From: Hydractinia symbiolongicarpus
Taxonomy: Eukaryota; Cnidaria; Hydrozoa; Anthoathecata; Hydractiniidae
Length of the DNA stretch: 64,000 bases
Direction: 5' to 3'
NCBI RefSeq assembly: GCF_029227915.1
Contig: NC_079879.1
Coordinates: 2,914,001-2,978,000, forward strand
Part shown: one piece after another, positions 31,917-42,464 of the stretch
How positions within the stretch are numbered: the first letter of the stretch is position 1
Layout: each line of letters begins with the position of its first letter
Made by a program: the position numbers and the translations under genes
Notes under the pieces: model-generated
Told to the model about the DNA's origin: nothing
What the model saw: the letters and a program-made list of their open reading frames with translations, nothing else
Database searches by the model: none

Positions 31917-34804
31917 AAAGCACCAGCAGAACTAATTAATTATTCATGAATTTTAATTTAAAGAAGAATTGTTGAGGCTGAATATTTTTGGTGAAAGAGT
32001 GTATTCTACCTACAAAATCGTGACAAGTGTGTTATAAAAGAAAAGTTATCTTTCGTAACTGATTATGTAAAAACTAATTTCCTGCCACCTTTAAAGATAT
32101 TTTCCAAGTTGTTTTTCAGAGAAAAAGAGAAAATCGATAAATTTTCAGCCTTGCCGTTGTTCTTATTTTGTTTTTATTGTTCATCAATTTTCAGGTTTAT
32201 TTTTTTTTCTTTTAAAAATGTTCTTATAGAGAAATGAAGTTTATTATTTACAGTTTCAATAATACTCAAAAATTGAATTTGAATATTTTGAAAATTCAAT
32301 GATTTTGTTCCCCATATTACTCAGTCCTCTTCAAAGTTCAGATTATTGCTAATGGCGGAAATCTTTAAGCCGCTAGGCTTCTTGTTGTCTATTGAAACGT
32401 TTGTTAAATTGACAATGATAGACGCGACGAATATAGGTAAAAGACGAAGCCCTAATTTAAACTTTCAAGTTTCACACTTATATCTTATTCTGAATTTTAT
32501 TCTATTGTTCTCCAGTCTGACCGCACATTGCTCATCTTTGCATTGCGCATTATAAAGCTTAGTTCACACTTTACGATACAGCGTATCTAACGATATCTAG
32601 CAACAACTCGCATGAATAGAAAACGATACCCAGCGATAATGACATTTAAATTTGAATTAAATTTTCGTTTACAATAACTTCAAGACGAAAGTTGTATATG
32701 ATTCTATATTGTAGTAATATTCACAAAATACATACGAATAATCTTCGCTGTAGGATTCACTTTCCTTCTAAAAATCTTTCGAATTATCGTTCCTACTTCG
32801 TAATCTTTTTTCTTTGAATTTTGCGTTTTGTAGAATCGAGCTAATTTTCGCACTGTTAGTGCCTGCTTCCTTCCAATACTTCCCATCACAATGGGCTGTT
32901 GCTAAGTGTTTTAACAGTAAAAGGAAACTTGCCAAGTCGTTGAATTAAGAATGCGATATACATGCTGAGAAAAAAAAAGCTGACTGCTCATGCCCCCTCA
33001 TGCGATAGTTAGTTTAAAAGAAAGATTCATAACCCATTCGATGCATCAATCAGATGCATTTTTGATCAGACCTTAAAATCAGCCAATCAAGACACCATTA
33101 TCATGCTTAGTTAGAGGTTTAACATGTTAAATTGCGTGAAATTTAAAGCAGTAAAGATTCGGTTTTGTTACAGAAAACCAACAAAGAAACAACCGAAGAA
33201 TTGTCCTATATGATCGTTCGAAACTTTGTTATTTGTTATCTTCGAAGACGATAGATGTCTGTTCAGGTCATGACACTGGCACACTCTTTCTTTATGTTAA
33301 AGATACTGACAATGACAAAACATTTTAACCTGTTAACGACAACGACAAAACATTTTAACCGGCTAACTAAAAAAGGCAAGAAGCCCTGTGGACAAGGTTG
33401 ACCTGTCCCTTTCTGGTACAAAACCAAAAGTGACTAGGTAGCCGAATCTAGTGCTTTTGTGGTCCAAGGTCTGTCCTACTAAACAAAATGCTTTTAAAAA
33501 ATGTTTTGTTTTTTAAGGAAAAACTGACTTGCTACGATAGCTATTATCATACAGTAAGTGCAGCAACCTCGATCCCAGGGCGTCTGTTCTGACATCGGGA
33601 AAGCGATTTTATAAAATTTACCACGTTTTAGTGTGCGAGAGATTAAAGATTGGGTTGTTTATTCAACAGAGAAAATCTGGTAGAAAAAAACCTTTGCGAG
33701 TCAACATTTTTTTATTTAGAATTTTCTGACAAGTGAACTTTCGCGAGAAAAATCGATTTAAGTTTTGGCCGCGAAACTTTCTACCCTCAGTTAATAATCA
33801 ACGTGTAATAATAACGTGTAAATAGCTGAAACAGTGAAGAGTTATATCCACTTAAATATTTCACGTGGTATGGTAACCCTCAAAAAATGTAACTAGCAGA
33901 TTTCCGCCTGCTTCTAAGATAGTCATGATATACGTTTCTGAAAAAAAAGCCTGAGGAAAATTGTTACGAGTGACTAACGTTGTCTTGTTGTCTCCTCAGT
34001 TGTTGGTTTTGAGGTATGTTCACAAAACTTTAGGCCTGCATTAACTTCTAGACTTCGTAGTAAGTCAATGGGCGTCACATGAAAAGTCAAATAGCGACAT
34101 GTCATCTAGCAGACATAGCTTGTGATTACTCAACTTTGTCATATTTCAACAGAGGTTCATGTGACATGGAGTTAAACCACGTGCTCAAGTTTTCACCAAC
34201 GTGGAGGTGGCCAGAAATTGGTTTTTCGGCGAAAAACAATAGAACTTTTAAGTTTTTTTGAAAACTTTTACATGTTAAGCAGGAAACCGAAATATTTCTA
34301 AGCCTAAGCCATGAGGCCACACAACCCGTCTGAACGTATCTCTGAGGTCTTGAGTTTATTCACCATACAGCTATCAAACATTGGTGAATCTCAAGTCTAA
34401 AAAAACATTGTATAACATTGTATGCTTTGTGTTGAAACATATAAATAGGGATCTTCTGTTTCTTAGTTTCTAACCCATATTTATTAGGATAGCCTAACAA
34501 GGAAAATAAAAGATGAAACTAGGTGTATTCCTACACCTACTGTTTCAGGGAAGGTGAAACAGCATGATTAGAGCTGCAGGTGTAGGATGTTAAATGAATG
34601 ACAGTTCCAGAAGGGTAAAGTTCTTGTGAGGCATGACTACGTGGTATCAAAAAAAAAGATCTATAAAGAAAGGCTTGACACAATTACGCCAAAATCGTTC
34701 TCTTTTCAGACACGTTTCTTTCTACAATATGTCAATTGTTTTTGTTATACTTTATTACTAAATATTGCGTTTTTTGAGCTGGAATATGGAAACGTTATCC
34801 AATG
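31917..34804. other. Long non-coding AT-rich interval
   Basis: No supported gene. A CTCGATCCCAGGG word near 33568 is a possible solo end of the short palindrome family. A local repeat (GACAATGACAAAACATTTTAACC and GACAACGACAAAACATTTTAACC) lies at about 33310-33361. Diverged remnants of the GPCR copy C tail are just below 34805. Confidence 0.35.
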
Positions 34805-35845
34805 TCATTGTTCCAGCAGCCTCAGTGGAAGATGTATTTGTTCTTGAGCCTCATTTACGTTTCCACCGCAACGAACAGCCTTTCCAGCAAAATATATTAA
34901 TGGATTAAACACGGAATTCCCCATCAACAGATACTGTGTAACACAGGTCAGCTCTCCTGAGGGGTTTCTAAAGGCAACAATAGCCACAGCTAATGGCATA
35001 TTGAACACTATAAAACCCAGTGACACCAACAGGCACGTAAAAAAAGCCATCATCTCTTGTCTGCTCCGTCTCCTTACAAACGAATTAGGTTTGCTTACGG
35101 ACCCTCTTCGCAGTGATAAAGAATGCTTTCTCACTTTCCACACAAGGAATAGATTTAGCAAACAGATTAATATTCCAGCAAGGAAAATTATTGCTGCTGA
35201 GACTTTATGACTATCATAAAACGCCTCGGAAAGACCATACTCGATCCCGTTGTGGTACTGGAAGGTGCTAATCGATCCTTGGAGCACAATTGCCATTACC
35301 CACAAAATGGATAGATATATTTTCATTTTCCCGTTTTCCATGAATACTTTGTACTCCATTAAATAACTGACAGAAAAAACTCTTTCTAGCGAGATGCCAA
35401 CGACGTGAAAGATTGAGCTAAAAATTGAAAATCGTTGCAATTGCTCAGCTACCATAGTCATGACCATACTATATTTCTCGCTTGCGTGCAGATCTACAAT
35501 AACTGTAACGATGATCAACAAACTATAAAGCGTATCCGTAAAACATAAGCTTAAGATCAAATATTCAGACATTTTACATTTCCTGGTTCGACATTTTAAC
35601 CAAGTCAGTTCACCAATGTTTAATATCAATGCGATGGAAGCTATCACAATAAGAGGTGTATAGCATTTTAGTTGATCGTGTTCTGGAAGCATATAGTCTC
35701 CATTACATATTTGGAAAAACGAGTCATTGGTTTGAAAATATTTGAAATTGTCGCAGATAGAACTAATTATATCTGCACATTCTTCCAGTGTTTTGTTTCT
35801 GCATAAATTGTATTTGGTAATGTTTATGTGAACAGTTGAATCCAT
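34805..35845 (-). CDS. Class A-like GPCR copy C, near-duplicate of copy D with frameshifted C-tail
   Basis: This 346-residue single-exon receptor has the NIT sequon and CRNKTLEEC pair (residues 15-23), TM1 NIGEL, TM2 LCFTD, TM3 LERVFSV, TM6 FNMP and TM7 NPLIYF. It differs from copy D at only about 20 of the first 318 residues. Directly after NPLIYF a 2-nt insertion changes the frame. The WKGYSLRWKRRR helix 8 of copy D is replaced by an unrelated 27-residue tail rich in Gly, Gln and Leu. Downstream of the insertion the DNA still matches copy D but is more diverged. It may be a young pseudogene, or a receptor lacking helix 8 that would couple poorly. The seven-helix core is intact. Confidence 0.75.
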   Translation of the reverse strand: MDSTVHINITKYNLCRNKTLEECADIISSICDNFKYFQTNDSFFQICNGDYMLPEHDQLKCYTPLIVIASIALILNIGELTWLKCRTRKCKMSEYLILSLCFTDTLYSLLIIVTVIVDLHASEKYSMVMTMVAEQLQRFSIFSSIFHVVGISLERVFSVSYLMEYKVFMENGKMKIYLSILWVMAIVLQGSISTFQYHNGIEYGLSEAFYDSHKVSAAIIFLAGILICLLNLFLVWKVRKHSLSLRRGSVSKPNSFVRRRSRQEMMAFFTCLLVSLGFIVFNMPLAVAIVAFRNPSGELTCVTQYLLMGNSVFNPLIYFAGKAVRCGGNVNEAQEQIHLPLRLLEQ

Positions 35846-37524
35846 CGTGCTTGTTAACCCATCTGAGAGGCAACCAAACTTCTATTTGTGCAAATCTACG
35901 ACTTTACTTCTTAAAAATAAAACAAAATAGAATGAAAAAAATAAATTAATTAATTAATTATTCAAAGCTACCTTAAGAAATGCTATCCAATCACATAATA
36001 AACATCAGCTATAAACAATTCCAAAGATTATGCGCCATTGTGAATTTGCGAGACAGGTGGTGCAAGTTGGACTCTGATCCTTGAGCACCACGTACTCTTG
36101 AAAATGGAGAAAAAAAGTTGTTTAACCTTTTACTGCCTTTGATGCATTAAACCAGATTTTTATTCTATTTCTAATTTTTTCGAAATTGTGGAGCACGTTG
36201 ACTACGCGATAAGTATACCAAAGAACTGAAAAATTTCTACACCGCCTATCTATAAACATGGATTAGCTATATTATTACCTCCTGACTGATGACATATGTA
36301 GCTCTAGCTATTGGGGCAGACAAATTTTTTATTTATTATGTATAAGTTAAAACACATTGCGGTAGCTAATTAAAAAATATCCAGTTTTGTTACCAAACCG
36401 CCATCAAGCCATTTTGCTTCACAAATGAGTCATGCTTGCCCTCCTGAGAAAAAGTTAAAAGATGTGCGAAACGGTCAGACGGGGGTGCCGACTCGCAGGA
36501 AACGCCGCAAAAACCAGGGGGCTGTCAGACTACTTCTGGAATATTAAAAAAAAACCTAAAATTTTGCCCGGAGTAACCCGAATCAACGCAAAACAACATG
36601 TTTTTTAATCCCGAAAAAATTTAAGTGAGAACAATGTGTGCATTGCACGTTGAGCACAATTCGTTTGGTTTCAAACGGGCCCACACTTTTCCGGGCGTTT
36701 ACAGACAAAAACCTTAAAAAAACACCCATGGCCGTCCTCACATGTATGGTTCTTTCGGCGAGTCAGCACCCTCTTACAGTCACTTAAAAAGAGTTCTAAG
36801 GAACCCAAAGCTTCACCTGTCCTTTAAAATTTATGTGTTTTTTCGGGACTGTTTGGAACTTTAAAATTTTTTCAGTAATATTAAGCCAAGGAATGTTTAA
36901 ACATCATATGAAAAGTTTTTTATTTTTAAAATTATGCAAAATTATATGTAAAAATTTTCATTTTTTTACTATAAGGTAGTCATTTTCATCATTTTCATTA
37001 CCTAAACACAGAATCCTCTTTTTATCCAAGGTGCTATTCTATAATGAAAGACGTGTTTCGGCATTGTATTCCAAATGGTCTGATTGCAAAATATGCTTTA
37101 CCTGGTTTGCCTTACCAAAGAAGTGAATTAAACCCTAGGATGAAGTTGAGGACTTGCAATGTTTTTGTATTTGTGTACTTAGTCTCATGGAACTTTTAAA
37201 ATATTATGTTATACCTTAATTCAAGGCGCAGTTCTTTTGTTCATTTCAGCGGTTCTGGGCGCAGCAATTTGCTGGGGGGTCATGGGGGCGCTGTAAGCCC
37301 CCCCCCCCCTTCCATGGCAGGATCCATGGCGGGTCCGGAAACTTTCGCTATTTTAAGCCTCTACGCATTATAAACGGCCTAAATAATGTTCAAATTATGA
37401 GCTTTGTTAGACACGTTTTTCGCTCTAAAGTTTTGAATGGACAAGAAAATAATAAACCATCTTTTAAAGGGTTTCAAAAAAGTGTATGAAAATTAAAAAC
37501 AACAGTTTAAATCAAATATTTTAA
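35846..37524. other. Non-coding interval
   Basis: No supported gene. Contains a CGAAATTGTGGAGCACGTTGACTACGCG word at about 36181 that recurs near 53149, and a poly-C stretch near 37299. Homology to the copy D flank stops about 11 bp upstream of the copy C start codon. Confidence 0.35.
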
Positions 37525-37555
37525 GACTGTTTCGCCCAATATCAGGGCTCGTCAG
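37525..37555 (-). ncRNA. Hammerhead ribozyme motif (minimal stem III)
   Basis: On the minus strand the core reads CTGACGA, then stem II GCCC-loop-GGGC, then GAAA, then a 1-nt-loop stem III ending in GTC, the cleavage triplet. All conserved core bases are present. Hammerheads with tiny stem III are known from Penelope-like elements and small retrozymes, where they process tandem transcripts. Helix I is weak here. That would fit the element ending at the cleavage site (37525), with flanking DNA beyond. Confidence 0.6.
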
Positions 37556-38119
37556 CATGTCTAGGAAATGCTTAATAACGTAATGTTGGCTATTCCAGAC
37601 ATAGACAGTCTGCTATATGCTAAAGTAGGCTTAACTAGGGTAAGCTGAATTGTTTTAACCAGTATTACAAGAATGGTTGGCTTTAAAATTATCATCACAT
37701 CCTTCATGAACACCTTGCAGACAAAACAGAATATGAGCTTGAGCATAAGTATTTTTAGCATTTAATGATGTAAATACAGTTTCAACTTTGCACTTTGCAC
37801 CACAGTTAAGAAAATAAGAAACTTGGTTTTTGGTTTTTGATGTATCTGTACTGTCTGGAGACACAGCATAATTTTCTCGCCACTACGAAATTAAAGTATT
37901 TGGTGAAGGGTGGCAAAAATTTTTTGTGTTCGGAGTACTAACCATGCTACCGCAACTAGTCTACCAAAACAAACTACACCAAGCTTGATAGTACAAGTAA
38001 AAACAGCTTCATTCCCCACAAATTCTATTGTTATTGAAGATATTATTTCGGTTTGTCTGTTCAGTATTCATATTACTGTGGAAAGTTTATCATTTCTTGA
38101 ACATGATAGTTTAGTAGGC

Positions 38120-38152
38120 GACGTTTCGGGAGATCCTTCTCCCATCATCGGG
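38120..38152 (-). ncRNA. Hammerhead-like motif in PLE hairpin, left arm
   Basis: The minus strand shows CCGATGA, a GGGAG/CTCCC stem with loop, then GAAAC-GTC. It matches the hammerhead layout except for C in place of the conserved U of CUGA and an unpaired T before stem II. Activity is doubtful. Confidence 0.4.
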
Positions 38153-38191
38153 CAAAGTAAAATGTTTTTTTGTCATTGTCATTTTACTTTG

Positions 38192-38224
38192 CCCGATGAT
38201 GGGAGAAGGATCTCCCGAAACGTC
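38192..38224 (+). ncRNA. Hammerhead-like motif in PLE hairpin, right arm
   Basis: Exact inverted copy of the left-arm motif on the plus strand. The same deviations from the core apply. Confidence 0.4.
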
Positions 38225-38281
38225 GCCTACTAAACTATCATGTTCAAGAAATGATAAACTTTCCACAGTAAATTCTATTGT

Positions 38282-39940
38282 ATTACACTAGTTTAATTAT
38301 ACAAAGCGGTGTCATCATATGTAAGATGGAATAAATAAATGACTTACCTTCTTAGCAAGAAAGTAAAACAGAATTCTTACTATATATATACCTTAGGGTA
38401 AAGGAAAAACCCTAATGATAAAATGTTGAAGCACGTCAACCAGTGATTTGTCTCCAACATGTAGCCAAGACATGTAGCTATACAAACAAATCCCCAGTGA
38501 CTTTAAGAGCTAAAAATAATTATCCCAGGAAATAAGTAAATTGTCGAAACTAACTTCTGTATTATACAACAAGATGTAGCACTACAGAATAAAACATATA
38601 TGCACCCTTTTGGTTGGTCACTGCAAAATGTTATTGCTCAAATATTATTCAATACACCTTTACGATAATTCAATTGTACATGCATTCCTACGGCTCTCCA
38701 TCATTTTACAATATCGGAGTTTCTTAGAGCCGAAAGCGTGTTTTCTCCGTTTTTTAACTTCCGTAATCAATTTCTTTCAAATTTTCAGAAAACGTTAATA
38801 ACAATAAGATACAACTTATGTGTACTTTTCATTAAAAACAAAACGCGGCAAGAAAAGTTATCACGAAAAAACGTGTTTTCTCCTTAATAAACTCTTATAA
38901 AAGTGTGACTCCTCCGATCGCTAAATAAGCTTCGATGGAGTGTTAGTTTTCCCGAATTATCGTAAAGGTGTATTGATAACATAATAAATAAAAGACAAAC
39001 GAAAATTTTATCACTTAAACCGTAGTCGTAATCATGATTAAGCTTTTGTACCAACATAATTTAACTTGAACATTCTGGTACTTTACAATTTCTTTGGACT
39101 GGTTAAAAAATTTGGGCTTGAACTAGTTTTATCAATTCCTATCTGACTTATGTCAACCAGAAAAATTGCTTTTAATGGTTTTTGCACTTTGTATCTGTGT
39201 TAAAACAGATATGCTGTAAAAAATGCCTAAATTAAAAAACTTAAGAACTACAATGATAGGTCAATATATATTGGGCTCTCTTTCATCGATCTGGTCGAAA
39301 CTATACCATATCAAGTTTTAAGCCATTTTTTTAATTTTTGCACAAGTTATTGGATTTTTACCATTAGTGAAGAGTATGCTTTTTTATACTACCCACAGCA
39401 AATTGCCACTTTGACTGGCTAATTGGTTAGGAATTATTAATTTTTTTTAAAAATTCACAGACTTGTACTAATATCAAAATTCCTCAGATGATATTATCCC
39501 AGTAGTAAGCTATAAACATCTGCAGGAAGTTATTATCAGTCTACGTGTGCCCTGGGCCTATTTCGTGAAAATTAAAAATTAAGTATAAAAAGGATTTTTC
39601 ATATGAAAGTTAGATGGTGCATGCTTTTATTAGCTATATATTACAAGTGTTCAAGATAACAAGAACAATAAAGCATTCCCTTTTTCACATAAAGCAATTG
39701 CAGAACCCTCTAAGTTTTTGGTCAACAACAACGACTTTAAAAATAACCCACTCTGCATTGAAATTTCTAGCAGCTAGCTAGCTAGCTACATATGTTCAAA
39801 TATCTATAGCTACGCAACTCTAATTATATTTTTGACGTAAAGACTTGATTTAATGAAACTTTACGTATCTTTCTTGTACATTTAAAAAATTATTGCATCT
39901 CATTGCAGCACACCATGCTTGGTTACTTATTAGTCTTGCA
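38282..39940. other. Non-coding interval
   Basis: No supported gene. Contains a short (AGCT)n run at about 39772-39788. Confidence 0.35.
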
Positions 39941-40053
39941 TGCTTTCGTTTGGTCCGAAAAACCCTTGATTGCTTTCATTTGGTCCGAAAAGTCATTGAT
40001 TGCTTTCGTTTTGTCCGAAAAAACCCTCTTAATTGCTTTCGTTTGGTCCGAAA
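39941..40053 (+). repeat. 30-bp minisatellite, four units
   Basis: TGCTTTCGTTTGGTCCGAAA recurs at 39941, 39971, 40001 and 40034 (periods 30, 30, 33) with one or two changes per unit. Each unit holds a TTCGTTTGGTCCGAA imperfect palindrome. Confidence 0.7.
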
Positions 40054-42303
40054 TTCAAATTACACGGCATCGGTTACAAAAAAATTCAATGATTATTGAA
40101 AAATACATGCTGTATCACAATTCGAATGCCGTAAATATGGTTAAAAGTCGTCAGTTTTTTGTAAACCAATCAGAATATTTATTTCGGCCGGCAAGCCAAA
40201 CACATTGCATGAAAATTCTTCGGATGTCAGTCGCTTTTTGACGTATCCATCAACTCAGTCACACAAAAGAAAGGTCCGTAAAATAAGGGTCGCAGGGACG
40301 CCAGGATCGCAGTACCCTATTATTTTTTACGAATGTTAGAAAAATTATGTCAGTTGCGTGATGGCGCTGACGTACACTGGATCTGCCCCTGCAAGGTAAC
40401 TCGATTATGCAAGACATGTAAAATTCCCCCTGGCTGATTGCATAAATATTGGTTGTTGGTTTTAATGTGTCTAGGACTAGAAGCTGTGATTTCATTTCTC
40501 TTAGTCTTGCCTCAATACTTTTAAAAATAGTTTGGAAAGAACTATTGGTATGGTTGGAACTTTTCATTTAAATATTAGTAAAATTGCATAATTTTTTTAT
40601 CACAGCATCTAAAAGAAAGGAAAAAATTCCCGTTGTTTTCGGGGTTTTATTACTGCAAGCAAGTCATTCGGAGGACGCAAACATAACATATTTTAATGGC
40701 AGCCTCACAGTACTGTGCATGTCTAACTACCATGTTATGTTTCTAGGATGTGTTTCTTAAATTTATTATACTAGAATTGTTGAATTTAGATTTTGATTAG
40801 ATGATAGCAAATATGGCTACTTTAGGTATTTTAAAATTTTTTGGGTACATTTGAGCTATGATGGTGCTCAAAAAAACAAGTACAGCAACATCGCTCCAAT
40901 CAAAATAAGTTCTCCAAACTATATTCTATCAGAAAAAAAATTCCTGATATTCCTAGTTTGGATAGAATTGAAATATCGTATTCGATTTCGTTGCAACCAG
41001 GTTGTCTTTTTAAGCCATGTGTCACCGCAGCTTATCGCAAAAGGAACTTGCTATTTTGGGCTTTCATTCATCCAGCATGGTTTATTTCTCTAAAAAAGTT
41101 GACCAAGCTCCCTCCCTTTTCCACCGGGCTTAAAATTTTATGTTTTTTAAAGATATTCTTCGCTGTGTTCCGCATCCCTTGAACGCAGGAAGCCATTATG
41201 GAATTCGGCAACCACGCCAAATTTCAGAAAAACCGGCGCATGCGCACACTTTCTTTCCATCGACAGATGGCCGTGAGTGCATATGCGAAAACAAATTCAC
41301 ACAATTCAGTTTGTCCGTTATCTCAATTGTGTAGAGCTCGACACGCTCATGAAGAAAATGTATGTGATCATATGATTTTGATGAACGGTTAATGATATAT
41401 AAGGGTTTAAAAATTATGCTGACATCAGCAAAGACCCGCGAAAACACACAAAATTATTTTTTAGAAATTTGTATACCTGTTGCCTTTATCCTTATAGATC
41501 TTGAAACGCTGATCAAGAAAATGTATAGGATCATGTACTTTTGACAAATAGTTGCAGAGATATTAGGGTTTGAAGGTTTTTTTATGACGTCATCAATCCG
41601 TCCATTCCGAAACGGATTCTAAGACCCAGGTTTGGTAAAATTACTCAAATTGGTCCCAGGTGGTCCCTAGTTACCCACACGATTAAAAATCATTGACGTC
41701 ACTAACTCGTTTCCAAGTTATTTGACCTTAAAGTTTTAAGTGCACTGTAATGGCTTCGCTAATCTTAATGAACTTTCCTTTGGCGTCAATACTATTTTAA
41801 CGGTAAAATTGGTAAATTACAGAACAATTTTATAAGCGATGTTTTATAGAATTTGTTAAAGAAATTTCTGAAGAATATAATCCACTTTGCAAAGGTGACA
41901 GACAGAAACACGGAACTGGCGTATTATTATATAAGACTAGTCAGTGACCCATGGAAGAATCCACAAGTTTCCCCGTTCTTTTTATACCGCATTATGTGCG
42001 TCTCGCTACTGACGGTACTATTTTGCATGACAAACAGGCGTATACAGGTATTATAATACAGATGTGTTATGTATATTTTAACAAGTACTTCTGTCCATGC
42101 TCACTGTCTCTGAAGCCACATGCTAAACATACCCTTTGTACCATGATCCAACTTTGAACTTTGTAAACGTTAATAACTGTAGGTTGTTCTTACTTGCAGC
42201 GTTTTAATAAAGTTAACATACCACAGAGAGGACTATTTGCACCATATCAACACATTATTTAAAAGTTAAACGTTAGTTACTGTGGATGATAATAAACATT
42301 TTC
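40054..42303. other. Non-coding interval with one dispersed repeat
   Basis: No supported gene. The repeat at 41935-42063 is listed separately. A GC-rich patch (GCGCATGCGCAC) lies at about 41237. Confidence 0.35.
41935..42063 (+). repeat. Dispersed ~128-bp repeat, copy 1
   Basis: AGTCAGTGACCCATGGAAGAATCCAC ... TATACC..ATTATGTGCGTCTCGCTACT ... GGTATTATAATACAGAT aligns along its length with 52094-52222. Ends in TATAATAnAGAT in both copies. Element class unknown. Confidence 0.6.
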
Positions 42304-42464
42304 GGACCTAGATGTAGGTAACTACTTCTTCTGTAGGGCTGGTAACCAAATCTCAGGAAGTTGATACGAGATGCTGTTTATGTGTTTGTTACGTTCTACA
42401 CTGTTGATGGTTTCTTTAATCTTTCTGGCCGTTGTTCTGGATTCTCTGTCAATGATTTTCTTCT
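42304..42464 (-). repeat. PLE pseudo-LTR, 3' copy
   Basis: Identical over 161 bp to 44877-45037. It covers the end of the GIY-YIG frame and the short 3' tail. Confidence 0.75.

Larger units (their letters stand above)
38032..38269. mobile_element. Penelope-like element fragment: inverted 5' ends as a 92-bp-arm hairpin
   Basis: 38073-38164 and 38180-38271 are perfect reverse complements over 92 bp with a 15-bp spacer. The left part (38032-38164) is nearly identical to the PLE 5' region at 44636-44771. The unit is flanked by a 12-bp target duplication. PLEs are known for such inverted or tandem partial copies at insertion ends, so this is a short, dead PLE insertion consisting only of opposed 5' ends. 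Confidence 0.7.
38020..38281. repeat. 12-bp target-site duplication flanking a PLE hairpin insertion
   Basis: AAATTCTATTGT at 38020-38031 is repeated at 38270-38281, exactly bounding the palindromic PLE-derived segment. Confidence 0.6.

Noticed and set aside
39773-39788. AGCT-rich runs here and near 30770 and 55430 as regulatory sites
   Set aside because: Simple tetranucleotide microsatellites with no gene context.
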